Source: Prevotellaceae bacterium UBA1726 (GTDB lineage Bacteria > Bacteroidota > Bacteroidia > Bacteroidales > Bacteroidaceae). Taken from it: 30,760 bases of DNA. Position numbers and translations under genes: made by a program. The stretch spans positions 1 through 30,760 of the forward strand of contig DCIM01000042.1 in the NCBI GenBank assembly GCA_002316005.1. The letters are read 5' to 3'. This document shows positions 30,201 through 30,760 of the stretch, one piece after another (within the stretch, counting starts at the first letter, position 1; each line of letters starts with the position of its first letter). The notes under the pieces are model-generated. The model worked only from the letters and a program-made list of their open reading frames with translations, ran no database searches and was not told where the DNA came from.

Positions 30201-30685
30201 GGGTCAGAAGTGTTGGTGATCATCAATCCAGGAACCTTACCCTGAAGCAACTGTGCTGGGTCAGTGTAAGCACCCTTGTTGAAGTCTTCTGACTTTACAG
30301 TAGTAATAGATGAAGATACATCCTTACGCTGCATTGTACCGTAACCTACAACAACAACCTCGCTCAGAAGTTCGTTGTCTTCTATCAAGCCAATGTTGAG
30401 TGTTGACTTTGCCTTAACAGTCTGAGGCTCGAAACCTACATAAGAGAAGGTCAGTGAAGCACCGTTCTTTACAGTCAGTGTGTAGTTACCGTTGATGTCG
30501 GTAATAACACCGTTCTGAGTGCCTACCTCAATTACGCTGACACCTGCGAGAGGTTCACCCTGTGCGTCCTTTACTGTACCAGTAACGCGCTGCTGGGCGA
30601 ATGTCAGTGTACTTACCATGAGAAACAAGGCGATAGCGAGAATTCGCTTAAGGCTCTTGCTCTGAGAGTTTTGTACTTTTTTCAT
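27299..30685 (-). CDS. SusC-like TonB-dependent transporter fused to an OmpA-like domain
   Basis: This is a 1128-residue protein. It has a signal peptide (ending STLTFAQ), a carboxypeptidase-regulatory-like domain (VTGTVKDAQGEPLAGVSVIE to YVGFEPQTV), the SusC signature SEVVVVGYGTMQRKDVSSSI and a plug (LLQGKVPGLMI, YYIIDGVPG, SIDVLRDATATAIYG). A beta-barrel follows, whose normal last strand, SAMVGIKVNF, ends near residue 998. Then come a charged linker (about 999-1041, repeated EKV/KEV words) and an OmpA-like peptidoglycan-binding domain (1042-1128). In that domain NKTLSENRAKAVADYL keeps the key Arg, but the usual TD of GHTD is replaced (YASPEG). An ordinary SusC stops at the barrel. The tail would lie in the periplasm and could tether the transporter to the cell wall. 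It pairs with the SusD at 25595-27265. Confidence 0.96.
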   Translation of the reverse strand: MKKVQNSQSKSLKRILAIALFLMVSTLTFAQQRVTGTVKDAQGEPLAGVSVIEVGTQNGVITDINGNYTLTVKNGASLTFSYVGFEPQTVKAKSTLNIGLIEDNELLSEVVVVGYGTMQRKDVSSSITTVKSEDFNKGAYTDPAQLLQGKVPGLMITNTSDPSGAGSISLRGTSSFREGAMEPYYIIDGVPGVDLSLISPDDIESIDVLRDATATAIYGSKAANGVIIVTTKKGRKNEMASVTYSGYVSASQAMTLDMMDGDQLRQYAKDNDFQLPNDLGVNTDWQKEVLRTGIAHNHNISIIGGGEKSQYSASVNYFKNEGVIRHTDRERLNARTFVQTKTLNDRLELSLSLNGSITNNNHILTGTDGASVINAMYYFSPLQPVTNEDGSWYDGTGVTSMNYNPVAMANEDRRFFKRKFLQGVGKAAFTITKGLVWNLTLSLENQQYLFNGYDTTKSQLPSYASKHGMAERNSSESQKRQLETYINYDKTFAKKHKLALMAGYSWEQGDNNDGFGMKTYNFYDDQLSYYNLTMGNSFNINDMNQFSLSTLRMISFYGRLNYSFDSRYILQVTMRRDGSSAFGKNHRWGNFPSASLAWRIIDEKFMKNQKVFSDLKLRAGYGISGNSFGFNAFTANKTLGTNSWFDYIDADGNVSNYHLFYYLRNDNPDLKWEKTAMTNIGLDFGFLKNRLTGTIEVYDKTTSDLIYSYLVSQSRYEFGYMDANVGTIRNRGIELMINAVPVQTKDFRWNTAFNISHNVNKVTKMSNALHSTDYVNVGNPGIGGYSFSTVERVQEGYPVGQFFVWEWAGYNEAGNSLFNEYDEDGNLIGTTTNPQEKDRVAKGCAQPKVTFGWNNTFNYKNWSLTAFIQGVAGNKIFNATRAYFSSINMVTTGKNVLASVATDQRFTDAAAQAPSDRYLENGSYVRLANLQLAYDFGKIGNYINNIQIYASANNLLTITKYKGIDPEVNLGGMAPGIDNRETRYPHTRSAMVGIKVNFGGGKAKKAEAAAPQYIEKVIEKPVEVEKVVTKEVTKEVYTGNGVHVVCFAQGKYELTAEAKAELDNVKGSCDVVAYASPEGDVDANKTLSENRAKAVADYLTSKGVKVNKVAGEGAKNEASNRIAIVTVK

Positions 30686-30742
30686 AAATTTTTTTTAGTG
30701 GTTATAAATTGAATTGAATATAATGTTTTCTGTTTTTTGCTG

Positions 30743-30750
30743 CAAAGCTA
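30743..30750 (-). promoter_or_regulatory. Bacteroidetes-type -7 element for the SusC-OmpA operon
   Basis: The minus strand reads TAGCTTTG followed by C, a perfect TAnnTTTG, 58 bp upstream of the start at 30685. The expected -33 box would lie beyond the right edge of the window. Confidence 0.6.
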
Positions 30751-30760
30751 ATGGTTATAT

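Noticed and set aside
1..30685. Heparan or chondroitin utilization locus, prompted by the NAGLU/HGSNAT-like pair
   Set aside because: No polysaccharide lyase, GH88 or sulfatase is seen, while GH92 and five phosphoesterases are unexplained by such a substrate. Genes outside the window could change this.

Overview
The window reads as a Bacteroidota chromosome segment, most likely Prevotella/Segatella-like. This rests on two SusC/SusD pairs, many lipoprotein signals, Shine-Dalgarno-poor starts and promoters of the Bacteroidetes type (-33 TTTG, about 20 nt, -7 TAnnTTTG). No rRNA, tRNA, transposase or CRISPR array was seen. Nothing was computed or searched; family calls come from motifs read in the translations.

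Layout, right to left. A minus-strand polysaccharide-utilization-type operon starts at the right edge: a SusC-like transporter with a C-terminal OmpA-like domain (30685-27299), SusD (27265-25595), a strong intrinsic terminator, a glycerophosphodiesterase/metallophosphoesterase fusion (25453-23033) and a GH92 alpha-mannosidase (23031-20353). Facing it on the plus strand are a GH89 alpha-N-acetylglucosaminidase (16436-18673), a small DUF559 nuclease-like gene and an HGSNAT-like membrane acetyltransferase (19161-20279). The middle (12.55-16.43 kb) holds a membrane-anchored AraC-type regulator and two GxxExxY genes, each bracketed by a long inverted repeat. To the left, on the minus strand, lie a second SusC/SusD pair (12550-7531), a terminator, an endonuclease/exonuclease/phosphatase-family enzyme and an unknown lipoprotein. 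Then come three calcineurin-type phosphoesterases, two of them near-duplicate PA14 lipoproteins, and a second GH89 that runs off the left edge.

How the genes may work together: the enzyme set is unusual for a glycan locus. It combines two alpha-GlcNAcases, a predicted acetyltransferase for alpha-glucosaminides, an alpha-mannosidase and five phosphodiester or phosphomonoester enzymes, with no sulfatase, lyase or beta-galactosidase. This would suit a phosphorylated glycan with mannose and alpha-linked glucosamine or GlcNAc. The glycosylphosphatidylinositol (GPI) core, Man-Man-Man-GlcN-inositol with phosphoethanolamine and a phospholipid, fits well. That is an inference, not a demonstrated function; alpha-GlcNAc-capped mucin and phosphomannan are alternatives.

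A second theme is selfish-looking DNA. Three solitary PD-(D/E)XK-type nuclease genes (two GxxExxY, one DUF559) each sit between inverted repeats of different sequence. The GC-rich palindromes around the DUF559 gene also occur inside coding sequence. They supply the GH89 stop codon, encode part of the acetyltransferase N-terminus and appear three times in frame within GH92.
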